Part shown: piece after piece, positions 10,801 to 20,922 of the stretch
How positions within the stretch are numbered: position 1 is the first letter of the stretch
How the letters are laid out: every line of letters begins with the position of its first letter
NCBI GenBank assembly: GCA_965240325.2
Contig: OZ251248.1
Coordinates: forward strand, 372,001 to 436,000
Reading direction: 5' to 3'
Length of the DNA: 64,000 nucleotides
From: Rebecca billardiae RCC1528
Taxonomy: Eukaryota; Haptophyta
Program-made: the position numbers and the translations under genes
Notes under the pieces: model-generated
What the model was told of the DNA's origin: nothing
What the model saw: the letters and a program-made list of their open reading frames with translations, nothing else
Databases searched by the model: none

Positions 10801-13798
10801 TCGTCGAGGGACGCGTTGAGCGCGGCGACAGGCGTGCGCCCGCCCTTCGCCCCAGCTGGCGCCGCCGCCGCCGAAGCCGCGACCGCTGAACTGCCGGCGG
10901 CGGCGGCGGCGCTGGCGCCGCCCGGCTCGCCGCCGGCCGCGCCGAGCGCGCTCGCTGGCTGGCGCTGCGACGCGGCGAGTGGCGGCGCCTCGCGGAAGCG
11001 GCGCACCCACTCGCTCACGCGCGGCACCGCCGCGCCCGTCGCGGCCGACGCCGGGGCCGCGCCGTCGGCCGGCGCAGCATGGCCGCCGGCCGCGCCGTGC
11101 CGCGCTCCTCGCGAATCGGCGCCCGGCATGGGCTCCTGCGGCTCCGCGCCCGCGCCGTCAGCCACGTCGGCCCCCGCGGTACGCACCCAGCTGGCCAGCT
11201 CGGCCGCATCCGCCGAGGGCGCGCGCGACGAGCGCTCGCTGCCGCCGCGCGCACGCCACGCGCCCAGGGGACGCGCGTCGACGTCGTCGTCGCCGTCGTC
11301 GTCAGACTCGGCGGCGGCGGCGGCGGCGGTGGTGGGCGCGTGCTGCTCCGAGTCGAGCGACGAGCCGACCGAGCCGCGAGCGGCGCGGCCCTCCCAGCTC
11401 AACGACGACGACGCCGACTCGCGCGCCGACGCGCCGCGCCGCCGGTAGGGCGGCTCATAGGCGGCTGGGCTGTAGGCCCCGGCCGGCGCGGCGCGCGCGC
11501 GCAGAGAGGGCGGCACGACGCTTGCGGCGGAGAGACGAGGCGAGAGGACGGCGGCCGCGGCGGCGTGCGCGCCGCCGCGCACCGGCTCGGCCTCCTCGTC
11601 GTCCGTGCTCACGTCACTGCCGTAGCTGCGCGCGGCCGCGCCGCCGCCGCCCGCCGCACCACCAGAGTGCCTACGCAGCGGCTCGTGCGAGGCGCGTACG
11701 CGGCCGGCTGAGAGCGCGCGGCGGCGTGGTGCGCCGTCGGCCTCGGCGGCGCGCAGCGCGTCAGCCTCCGAGCACGCCGCCGACTCGAGCGAGGAGCGCC
11801 GGCTGCTCGCCGCGCTCGACGGCCCGGCGCTGCCGCAGCCACTGCCGCCTCCGCCGGCCGCGCCGCGCGCGCCGGCGCCGCCAGCCGCGCCGCCAGCGCC
11901 GGCCGCGCCGCGCGCGTGCCACTCGGAGCTCGAGCGTGCAGAGAGCCAGCCGCTCGCGCCCACGTCGAGCGCGGCGGAGCTGTGCACGCTGCTCCCGCGC
12001 GGGCTCGCGCGCCACGGCTCGGGCTCGCCGCCCCGCTCGTAGCCCTGCTCCGCGCCGCCGCCGCCGCCGCCGAGCCGCGCGGGAGCCATCCGCTGCGCCG
12101 AGCCCAGGTCGCGCCGACCCCACGCGGGCAGCGCGCGCGCGCTCTTCGGGTCCGCGTCGGAGGAGGAGCGGGGCGTGGAGGTGGTGCTCGCGGCCGAGAC
12201 GCCAGCGACGGCCAGCTCGCCGCCCACCGCCGCGCCGGCGCTCAGCGCCCCGAGGGCGAGCGTGGGCACGGCGCGCGCCCCGCCGGTGCGCGCGCCGAGC
12301 GCGCCCGCGCCCGCCCCGACGCCGCCCGCGGCGTCCCTGGCCGCTGCGGACGGGCCAGCCGCCTCGGGCCGCACGCGCCCGGCCGAGCTCGGTCGTGAGC
12401 GCCCGGAGCCCGGGCGCACGCGCCCCGCGCTCGCCGGCCGCGAGCCGCCGCCTGACGACTGCCAGCGCGGGGCCGCAGCAGCCGTCTCCTCGGCGGCGCG
12501 GACGCGCGAGCGCGCGCCGCCGGGCGAGCGCGCGCGCGCGTGCGCGCCGAGGCTCTCCGCGCTGCTCGCGTGGCGCAGCTCGGCCTCGCGCTCGGCGCGC
12601 CACTTGAGGAAGATCGTCTCCGCCTCCGCCTCCGCCTCGACCACGGCGCGCTCCGCGTCGCTCAGCTCCGGGTCGAGCGAAGCTGCGGCCGCGGCCGCGG
12701 CGGAGCGCTCCGGAGTCGCACGCGCCGAGAGCGCCGAGCCGGTCGAGCGCCGCCGCTCGGCACTGCGCGCGGAGGCCGGCGGCGCGCGCGGGGGGGGCGA
12801 GGGGGTCGGGCGGTCAGTCCGCGCGTCGCGCTCGGCGCTCGGCGCCGCTGCCGCGCGGCGCGCGGCACGGCGCACGCCGCTCACCTCAGCCGGTGCTCCC
12901 TCGAGCCGCGCCGCTCGGCGTCCGCCTCGTGCGGCGCGCGGTGGAGCGCGGGCACGTGGACGGCGCGCGAGTAGCCGGACGGCTCGCTCACGCTCGGCAC
13001 GTCCACCTCGAGCTCGGTGCGGTACGCGGCCGGCGCGGCGTGCGCCGCGGCCGCGCCGCCGACGCGCATCAGCGCAGTGGAGCGCCGAAGGGCGTCGACC
13101 GACCGCGAGCGAGCGATGCGCGCGGCGGAGGCGCCGGCGGTGCCGGCGCCGGGGCGCGGGTTGGCGGCGTACGGCGAGACGGCCGGCGCGTGCGCGGGCG
13201 TGCGCGCGTGCAGCCCCGGCTGCGTGCGCGCGGAGCTTAGGCCAGGCGCGGGCACCGCGCCGCGCGGCGTCGAGCCGGTGCTGCGCGTCGCGCGCAACGC
13301 GCTGCCGCCGCCGCTCGTGGTCGGCCTGCGGGCGGGGCGCGCGGGGAGGGCACGGGTTGGAGGCATGCGAAACAAGCACCCTGTGAGCGCGTGCGGTCCG
13401 CGCGCGCGCGCGCGCATCCGCGCTGTGCTCGCGGCGGTCGCGGCGGCGGCGCGCGGCACGCACCGCCGCGCGGGCGCCGAGGACGGCACGGCCGGGCGCT
13501 GGCGCGAGACGGAGGAGGCCGGGCGCGCGGCTGCGCGCGCGCGAATCTCGTCTGCTGTCGGCATGATCCGCGCCATCCCGCGCGGCTGCACGCCCGCGCC
13601 GCCGCCGTGCGCGGGCGCGGCGGCGGCGCTCAGGTGATTCCCGCTCACGACGAGCGACGGCGCAGGCGCGCCGTGTCCGGCGTGCTTGGCGTCGGCGGGC
13701 TGCGCGGCGGCGGCGGTGCGCACGGAGCCGAGGAGCATCGGCCCGTGCTGCCGGAAGCGCTGCTCGCTGCCGAACGTGCTGCCTGGGCGGCCCGACAT
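7851..13798 (-). CDS. Large Ser/Ala-rich protein with IQ-like motifs and C-terminal coiled coil
   Basis: This encodes about 1941 residues if the two-exon model holds: exon 1 13798-12885 and exon 2 12762-7851, separated by a 122-bp intron (GTGAGC...GCGCAG) whose removal restores the frame. The start ATG ([15 protein letters not shown]) is 208 bp from the divergent CysRS start. Exon 1 is basic and Ser-rich. Exon 2 has an acidic helix ([16 protein letters not shown], near residue 330), SAGRVRP-type repeats (about 410-446), long Ala/Ser/Gly low complexity, a block of four LQxxxRxRxxx IQ-like segments (about 1282-1372) that could bind calmodulin-type light chains, and a C-terminal Glu/Arg coiled coil. 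RPSSAGR-like repeats and IQ motifs are common in cytoskeletal and flagellar proteins, so that role is a guess. More introns may be hidden in the low-complexity parts. Confidence 0.6.
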
Positions 13799-14005
13799 GG
13801 CCGCGGAGCGTGCGTTCAAGGGGCCCAAGCACACCCTGGCTTTCTCAAACGGCTTCGAACCCCGGATGGGCGGGCAGTCCGGACGGGCGGCGCCCGCCTC
13901 CCGGAGTCCCTCCGATTGAGTCCTGTGCCGAGGCGGGGCAGTCCGGGCCGTCGTTCGCAGCGCGAGCTCGCGAAGCTGCGCCCGGCCTGCGGACGTGCGG
14001 GTGGC
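13799..14005. promoter_or_regulatory. Short divergent intergenic region between the IQ-like gene and CysRS
   Basis: About 207 bp separate the two divergent start codons. Both promoters and both 5' UTRs must lie here or overlap the neighbouring gene. No TATA-like or other clear element was recognised; the sequence is GC-rich with GGGCGG and CCGGA words. Confidence 0.5.
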
Positions 14006-17000
14006 ATGTTGGCGTTCGCCATCACGGTAATGATGCTCTGCCTGTCGAGCGCGCGCGCGCACGCCGCGGCGGGCGTGCCGCGCACGCGCGTGCCCGCGCA
14101 CGCGGCCGCGCGCTACATGCGAGCCGCCTCGTCCGTCGCCGCCTCGCGCGCGCGGGGCTCGGCGGCGCGCGCGCCGATCCGGCTGCTGGCGTCGGCGGGC
14201 CGGCCCGCGGCCGCCGGCACCGCGCCGCGGCTCGTGGCACCCGAGGCGGAGGCCGCCAGCCCGGTGGCGGGGCTGCACCTGCTGAACAGCCTGTCGCGCG
14301 AGAAGGAGCCCTTCCAGCCCCTCTCCGGCGGCCGCTTCGTCTCGTGGTGCGCGGCGGCGAGCGCGCGGCGGCCGAGCGCGCTCGAGCGCCGTCGGCCTAG
14401 CCGCGCCGCACCGCGCCGCGCCGCGCCGGCGTGCGCGCCGTCGCTCGCGCCGCGCGTGGCGAGCGCCGCAAACGCCGCGCGTCCCACGCGCCGCCCCCGG
14501 CGCAGGTACATCTGCGGGCCGACCGTCTACGACTCGGCGCACCTCGGCCACCTGCGCAACTACGTCGGCTTCGACATTCTGAGGCGGGTACTTGAGGAGT
14601 ACTTCGGTTACGACATCTGCTACGTGATGAACATCACGGACATCGACGACAAGATCATCATGCGCGCGCACCGCCGGCGCCTCGCCGCCTCGCTCGACGC
14701 CCTCGCCGGCGCGGCCGCCGCCGCCTCCGGGGACCTCGCCGCCGCCATCGCCGCCGTCTCCGACGAGCGCCTCCGCGGCTCGATGGCGCGCGCGGCCGCG
14801 CTGCTCGAGGAGAAGGAGCGCTCGATCGCGGACGTGATGGCGCTGCAGGCGGAGCTGCGCGAGGCGGCGAGCGCGGCGGGCGGCCCGTTCGCAACCCTCG
14901 CCGCCGACCCGTCCGCCGGCCCGCTGCGCGACTGCGACGCGCAGCTCGACACGCTCGCCCTCGCGCGCGAGTTTGAGGAGGAGTTCTTCTCAGACATGGT
15001 GCGCGCCCTTTTTTATTTTATTGTATTGCTTTATTTTTTATTTTTGCGTATGGCATTCCCCGTGTGTGCGCCGGTCGTTGTCCGTTTCGCGCGTGTGCGC
15101 GCGCGTGCGAGCGCGCCTTGTCTCCCTCTCCTTCGTGGGACGCGCGCCTTGGCGGCGTGTGCGCGCGCGAGAACGCGACGCGCAGCCGTGCGGGCGCGCG
15201 CGCGCGCGCGGCGCGCCGGCCGCGCGCGAGCGCCGCAGCTCACGCGCGCCGCGTGCGCCGCCGCCCCGCGTGCCGCAGCGCCGCATGGGCGTGCGCCCGC
15301 CGTGCGCCGTGACGCGCGTGACCGAGTACGTCGACGAGATCGTCAGCTACATCCAGACGATTGAGGCGAACGGCTACTGCTACGCCACCGATGACGGCTC
15401 GGTCTATTTCGACACGGGCGCGTTTGCCGAGGTGCACACGTACGGCAAGCTCGAGCCGTCCGCCATCGGTGCGTGGGCGCCCGCCGCGCGGCGCGCGGTG
15501 GCGTGGGTGCGCGCGCGCGGTGCGGTGGTGCGCGCGGGCAGCCGGCGCGCGCGCGGGCGTGAACGCGCGCGCGGCCCGCACGGCGCCGCCGCGGGCTGTG
15601 GGCCACCTGTACCCACCACCGGCGCAACGATCGGTGTGCGTGTGTGCGGTGCGCTCGGCGCGCGGCCGCGGCGCTGATTCGCGAGCTCCGGGGCGCCCCT
15701 CCGGCGTGGGCCGCGGGCCGCGGCGCACAGGCAACGCGGAGCTGCTCGGCGAGGGCGAGGGCGCGCTGTCCGCGGGTGGCGGCGGCGGCAAGCGCAAGCC
15801 GCAGGACTTTGCGCTGTGGAAGGCCTCGAAGGCGGGCGAGCCCGCCTGGCCGTCGCCGTGGGGCGACGGCCGGCCCGGGTGGCACATCGAGTGCTCCGCG
15901 ATGGCCTCGGACCTGCTCGGCGCGGCCGTGGACATCAACGCGGGCGGCGCCGACCTGCGCTTCCCGCACCATGAGAACCAGATGGCGCAGTGCGAGGCGC
16001 ACTACGACTGCGACCGCTGGGTGAGCACGTTCCTGCACTCGGGCCACCTCGACATTGACGGGCGCAAGATGTCCAAGTCGCTGAAGAACTTTATCACCGT
16101 CGGCGAGGCGCTGCAGAGCTACTCGCCCTCGCAGCTGCGCTTCCTCTTCCTGCTGCACAAGCACTCGGACCCGATGGAGTATTCGCCGAACGCGATGGAG
16201 GCGGCGGCGGCCATGCACGCGCGCTTTGCCGAGTTTGGAGCGAGCCTCGACGTGCGGCTGCGCGAGGGCGGCGCGCTGCTCGCGCGCGAGCCGGGCGCGT
16301 GCGCGCACAAGTGGGGCGCGGCCGAGCGCGCGCTCGGCGCCGAGCTGCACGCCAAGCGCGCCGCCGTGCACGCCGCGCTGTGCGACTCGGTCGACACGCC
16401 CGCGGCGCTGCGGCAGCTCGAGCAGCTGCTGCGCGAGACCAATCGCTACCTGGCCGGCACCACCGCCGCGACGGCGAACCGGCCGCTGCTGCTCGACATC
16501 TCCCGATTCTTCGCCAAGCTGTACGGCGCGTTCGGGCTCACCGACGCGGCCGAGTCCGAGCGGTTCGCGCAGCCGTTCGCGCTGAGGGCCGACGGCGGCG
16601 GCGGCGGCGGCGGCGGCACGCCGGGCGGCGCCGCCGCCGCGCCGGGCTCCGCCGCTGCCGGCGCCGACGCCGCCGCAATCTCGCGCGAGGAGATCGCAGG
16701 GCCGATCGTCGAGGTGCTCGCCGAGTTCCGCGAGCGCGTGCGCGCGCTCGCGGCGAGCGGCGCCGACGCGGGCGCGCTCCTCGCCGAGTGCGACGCGCTG
16801 CGAGATCGCGATCTCAAGAAGGTCGGCGTGCGACTGGAGGACCGCTCAGGCGAGGCGGCGCGGTGGATGCTCGTCTCGCCCGCCGACCTCGAGGCGGAGG
16901 CGGAGGCGGCGGCGAAGGAGGAGCGCAAGAAGGCGCAGGCGCGCGAGGCGGTGCAGGCAAAGGAGGCGGCGCGGCTGGCGATGCGCGCCGTGCCGCCCGA

Positions 17001-17271
17001 GCAGATGTTCCGCCCGGAGAACGACGTGCTCTTCGGACGCGAGGCGCCGTTCACGCAGTGCGCGCCGCGCGCCGTGCGCCGCGCACGCCACGCGTGCCGC
17101 GCCTGCGTTGCCGCTCACCGCCCCTCGGGCGCTGGCCGACGCCCCCCGGGCTGCAGGTGGGACGACAGCGGCCTGCCCACGCACGGCGCGGACGGCGAGC
17201 CGCTCAGCAAGGGCGCGCGCAAGCGCGCGGAGAAGGCGTTCAGCAAGCACAAGGCCAACTTTGAGAAGTGA
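14006..17271 (+). CDS. cysS: Cysteinyl-tRNA synthetase (eukaryotic type) with N-terminal leader
   Basis: Charges tRNA-Cys with cysteine. Five exons: 14006-14346, 14506-14998, 15279-15468, 15731-17057 and 17157-17271. All introns are GTGCG...CAG and all phases close to one frame of 821 residues. The HIGH motif is HLGH at residues 126-129 and KMSKS is at 454-458. Probable zinc ligands are C117 (ICGPTVYD), C396 (HIEC) and the HHE at 421-423. A roughly 100-residue insertion after DDKII and a charged C-terminal tail with a GLPTH segment match the eukaryotic cytosolic family. The N-terminus ([20 protein letters not shown], then an Arg/Ala-rich stretch) looks like a secretory plus transit leader, so plastid or dual targeting is likely but not shown. 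A Gly/Ala tract at about 633-657 marks where the downstream partial copies begin. A 14-bp palindrome (16802) encodes RDRDL. Confidence 0.95.
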
Positions 17272-17353
17272 ATGGTCGGCTGGTCGCCGGCTGCGCCTGA
17301 CTTGCTTGATTTTGATGTGGCTCAAACCCCGCTGCCGCCCGCTTGCCGCGCGC

Positions 17354-17490
<137 letters not shown>

Positions 17491-17495
17491 TAAAT

Positions 17496-17917
17496 AGGCC
17501 GCCGCCCGCCGTCTCTGACGACTCTGAGTCTGAGTCTGAGGCCGTCGGCGTCGGCGGCCCGGTCGCGGACTGCGGCGGGCGCGCCGGCCCGCCTGCCTGG
17601 GGCAGCCTGGGCGCCGGCGCCCGCTGCATGTATATATATATATATATGTAACCGCACCGCCACCGGCACTCGTCCGGGCGTCCCGTCGCCTGACGGCATT
17701 CATCTGAACTGCTGTGCGGACGATTGTACGACTGGCATGCGCGCACTCGATGTGCCTGCTGTGAAGCTCTTCGTCAGACAGCCCGTCAGTTGACGATACC
17801 GACTCATACCGCCGGGGCCACCGGCCGCGAGTTCACGGCGGTGTCGGCGCACTTCGTCTTCGTGTCCAGTCTGACAACCGCTCTCCGCATTCCCGTTGCG
17901 AAGTCGACCCACGACAC
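17496..17917 (+). promoter_or_regulatory. Conserved 5' region of EsV-1-7 gene E1
   Basis: This holds three blocks found again before every EsV-1-7 copy: B1 (GC-rich with CTGAGT repeats, from 17496), B2 (from about 17697, CATTCATCTGAACTGCTG onwards) and B3 (from about 17822, GGCCGCGAGTTCACGG onwards), which ends at the proposed start codon. Conservation between units makes it the likely promoter and 5' UTR. No core element was recognised. A CGACGATTG/TACGACTGG stretch in B2 is unusually AT-neutral for this locus. Confidence 0.55.
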
Positions 17918-19330
17918 ATGTGGGCGGCGCCAAGGTGACGGCGCACGCGCCTGCGGCCCGCAGTCGGCGGTGCCGAAGCCGAGCTTTGCTCGCCACGCAC
18001 GGCCGTCTGTCTGTCACCGATCCACGCCAGCACCAGGGGCTCCGAGGTGCCGACAATGGTGGTCGTGCCGACGCCATCGGAGTGGCGCGGGCCGAACCGG
18101 CGGCCGCAGAAGCGAAAACCTCGTCACAAATCGTCTGGAAAACGGGAAACGTTCATCAAAGAACTCTGGGCGCAGGACTGCTGCAGCCCTCTGCGTGGGC
18201 GAGGAGCGGTCGTCGGCCAGCGGGGCGACGCACGCGCCAGCCGGTGCGCTGTGGACAAGCTGGCCGGCATGGTCGGCGTGAAGAACCAGAAGCGCGCAGT
18301 GTGCGAACATGTTGGCTGCACCAAGGTGCCTTCGTTTGGCATGCCGGGCGACGCGCGCGCCAGCCGGTGCGCTGCGCACAAGCTGGCCGGCATGGTTGAC
18401 GTGAAGAATAGCAGTTGTGCTCACACCGGCTGCACCAAGGGGCCTTCGTTTGGCATGCCGGGCGACGCGCGCGCCAGCCGGTGCGCTACGCACAAGCTGG
18501 CCGGCATGGTCGACCTGAAGAACCCCAGGTGTGATCGCACGGGCTGCACCACGCGGCCTTCGTTCGGCATGCCGGGCGACGCGCGCGCCAGCCGGTGTGC
18601 TACGCACAAGCTGGGTGGCATGGTCGACCTGAAGAGCCCCAAGTGTAATCACACAGGCTGCAACACGCGGCCTTCGTTCGGCATGCCGGGCGACGCGCGC
18701 GCCAGCCGGTGCGCTACGCACAAGCTGGCCGGCATGGTCGACGTGGTGAGCCGCAGGTGTGATCACGCGGGCTGCACCACGCGCCCTTTGTGTGGCATGC
18801 CGGGCGACGCGCGCGCCAGCCGGTGCGCTACGCACAAGCTGGCCGGCATGGTCGACGTGGTGAGCCGCAGGTGTGATCACGCGGGCTGCACCACGCGCCC
18901 TTTGTGTGGCATGCCGGGTGACGCACGTGCCAGCCGGTGCGCTGCGCATAAGCTGGCCGGCATGGTCGACGTGGTGAGCCGCAAGTGTGATCACGCAGGC
19001 TGCACCAAGGTGCCTTCGTTCGGCATGCCGGGCGACGCGCGCGCCAGCCGGTGCGCTACGCACAAGCTGGCTGCCATGAAGCGCCTTGCGAGTGGTGCGC
19101 ACATTCGGCACAAGCGTGGGCTGGAGCACGGCTCGAGCACCACAGCGTCCAGCGCCGCCAAGCGACAGCGGACGCGCACCAGCAGCACAGGCACGACCTC
19201 TGTCGCCGCAGCAGCCGCAGCGCAGCCGCGGCCGCGGTCGCAGCTGCCGCCGGTGGTCAAGGCCCGCCTTGCATCGACACCACTATCGCATTCTGCACGG
19301 CCTGTGGTGATGGCTAGGTGGGTCAACTGA
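17918..19330 (+). CDS. EsV-1-7 repeat protein E1 (7 repeats)
   Basis: Cys/His-rich protein of an EsV-1-7 family, named after an Ectocarpus virus gene; the brown-algal IMMEDIATE UPRIGHT developmental regulator belongs to it. Seven tandem 38-residue repeats (from about 18310 to 19080) each fit C-X4-C-X16-C-X2-H-X12 exactly, with a typical unit starting CDHAGCTKVPSFGMPG. A half repeat precedes them. The C-terminal tail is basic (AAKRQRTRT), suggesting nuclear location. Proposed model: exon 1 17918-17934 (MWAAP plus two bases), intron 17935-18186 (GTGACG...CTGCAG), exon 2 18187-19330, giving 386 residues. The join is in phase in E1, E3, E5 and E6, which supports it, but the ORF is also open from 18047. 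Repeats probably bind zinc or form a structural Cys/His cluster; this is inferred. The stop is followed immediately by CysRS fragment F1. Confidence 0.85.
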
Positions 19331-19887
19331 CCGCCGCCCGGCGCGCCGCCGCTACCGCCGCCGCCGCCGCTGTGCTCTCGCGCGAGGAGATCGCAGGGCC
19401 GATCGTCGAGTTGCTCGCCGAGTTCCGCGAGCGCGCGCGCGTGCTCGCGGCGAGCGGCGCCGACGCGGGCGCGCTCGGTGGATGCTCGTCTCGCCCGCCG
19501 ACCTCGAGGCGGAGACGGCGGCGGCGGCAAAGGAGGAGCGCAAGAAGGCGCAGGCGCGCGAGGCGGTGTAGGCAAAGGAGGCGGCGCGGCTGGCGATGCG
19601 CGCCGTGCCGCCCGAGGAGATGTTCCGCCCGGAGAACGACGTGCTCTTCGGACGCGAGGCGCCGTTCACGCAGTGCGCGCCGCGCGCCGTGCGCCGCGCA
19701 CGCCACGCGTGCCGCGCCTGCGTCCGCTGCTCACCGCCCCTCGGGCGCTGGCCGACGCCCCCCGGGCTGCAGGTGGGACGACAGCGGCCTGCCTACCCAC
19801 GGCGCAGACGGTGAGCCGCTCAGCAAGGGCGCGCGCAAGCGCGCGGAGAAGGCGTTCAGCAAGCACAAGGCCAACTTTGAGAAGTGA
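19331..19887 (+). pseudogene. CysRS 3'-end duplicate F1 (truncated)
   Basis: Copy of the CysRS C-terminal exons from about residue 656 to the stop, including the last intron with its splice sites. It lacks HIGH and KMSKS, so it cannot be a synthetase. It carries an 82-bp deletion (equivalent to 16780-16861) that shifts the frame and a CAG-to-TAG change near 19570. It begins a few bases after the E1 stop, at a GCC-rich junction. It may act only as 3' UTR and poly(A) region of E1. Confidence 0.9.
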
Positions 19888-20168
19888 ATGGCCGCCGGCT
19901 GCGCCCGACTTGCTTCGGATGATGGCGCAAACCCCGCTGCCGCCCGCGTGCCGCGCGGCGCGCGCGACGCGGCGGCGGGTAAAGCCGCGGGCACGCGCAC
20001 ACTAGCAGCAGCAGTGCCAGCACAGTCCGCCCGCAGTGACGCGCGTACTGGCAAACTACTCATCAGCAGTAGTCATTGAATACTAGTCATCGGTCATCAC
20101 GTGCGCATGCATAGTCATATCTAATATACTAACGCACATGTATATATCGATATATATATATATATATA
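19888..20168. other. Downstream flank of F1 (type b) ending in TA-rich target of copia element 1
   Basis: This differs from the flank of CysRS: after a shared AACCCCGCTGCCGCCCGC it has a GCAGCAGCAG and TAGTCAT-rich segment, shared with the flank of F3 (34437-34680) but not of F2, F4 or F5. It ends in a TA run (about 20146-20169) in which the retroelement sits. No gene is seen. Confidence 0.7.
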
Positions 20169-20169
20169 T

Positions 20170-20886
20170 TGGGTAAACGCGAGCTCCGAGCGTGTCGAGC
20201 CCTGCTAAAAGCTCACCGGCGCGTAGCTTGGCGCGTCGACGATGACGCCCACGAGGCAATCTGACCCTCGCTCCTCTGACGAGCGAAGCTAATCCTCCTG
20301 CCGCAACCAACTTTCGGTTGCGCAGGGTGACACGGCGTTTTGCGGCCCGGCTCGGGAATCTTGTAACCTTCCTGAGCCCCGCTTCCGTGCGTCCGCCAAT
20401 CGCAGGCGTTACCGACGCACCGCCGTAAGCTCATCTTTCCCCCAGGTACTCGGTAATGTCATCGGACCTGGGTAAGCTGCGCACGGACCCATGATCCCGG
20501 ATTCTCGATTCTCAAAACTGAGAATCCGGGCGTCCATGAATGAAGTGATCGAGTCCGTTGTTCCTTGGACTCTTCCACGATGGCGCCCGCCTGTGCCGCC
20601 GGCGTGCCATCCGTGCCGCGCTGCGCCGGGCCGTACCGCCCGCGCACGCGCCGCGTCCGTGTCGCTCCGCGTCCGCGCTGCCGCGTCCGCGCTCCGCGTC
20701 CACGTCGCTCCGCGCCAGCGCTGCTGCGCTCGCGCTCCTGCCGCCGCGCGCGCCGCGCGCGCGCGCCGCCAGAGCCAGCCACTGCGTAGCTGATGCCGCC
20801 GGCCCGCCTGGTGCGGCGCCGGCCCTGACGTCCCAGCGGCGACGCCATCTGCTGAGATGCGCGCCCCAGGCTGCGTCAGCTCAACA
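20170..20886 (-). repeat. 3' LTR of copia element 1
   Basis: 717 bp, same length and apparently same sequence as 26822-27538. The boundaries are set by loss of identity to the other copy and by TG/CA ends. Several short ORFs inside recur identically in the other LTR and are not genes. Confidence 0.93.
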
Positions 20887-20922
20887 CCCCCCCTCGACAG
20901 CCATAGCCGCGAGCTGCGCCGC

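Noticed and set aside
8054-13386. Plus-strand and alternative-frame ORFs over the IQ-like gene
   Set aside because: Arg/Pro-rich shadow frames in very GC-rich DNA.
17496-17650. Short acidic ORF (Ser-Glu repeats) in block B1
   Set aside because: Translation of CTGAGT repeats; frame and length are not kept between units.
18310-19080. 114-bp direct repeats as a CRISPR array
   Set aside because: Repeats are contiguous, in frame and encode a known protein motif; there are no spacers or cas genes, and the host is eukaryotic.
18014-19129. Long antisense ORFs across each EsV-1-7 gene
   Set aside because: The 114-bp repeat has no stop on the opposite strand, so a long shadow frame appears in every copy. 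It lacks the Cys/His pattern and tracks the sense repeats.
20213-20848. Small ORFs in the LTRs of copia element 1
   Set aside because: Repeated identically in the other LTR, with no domain; parts of the LTR.
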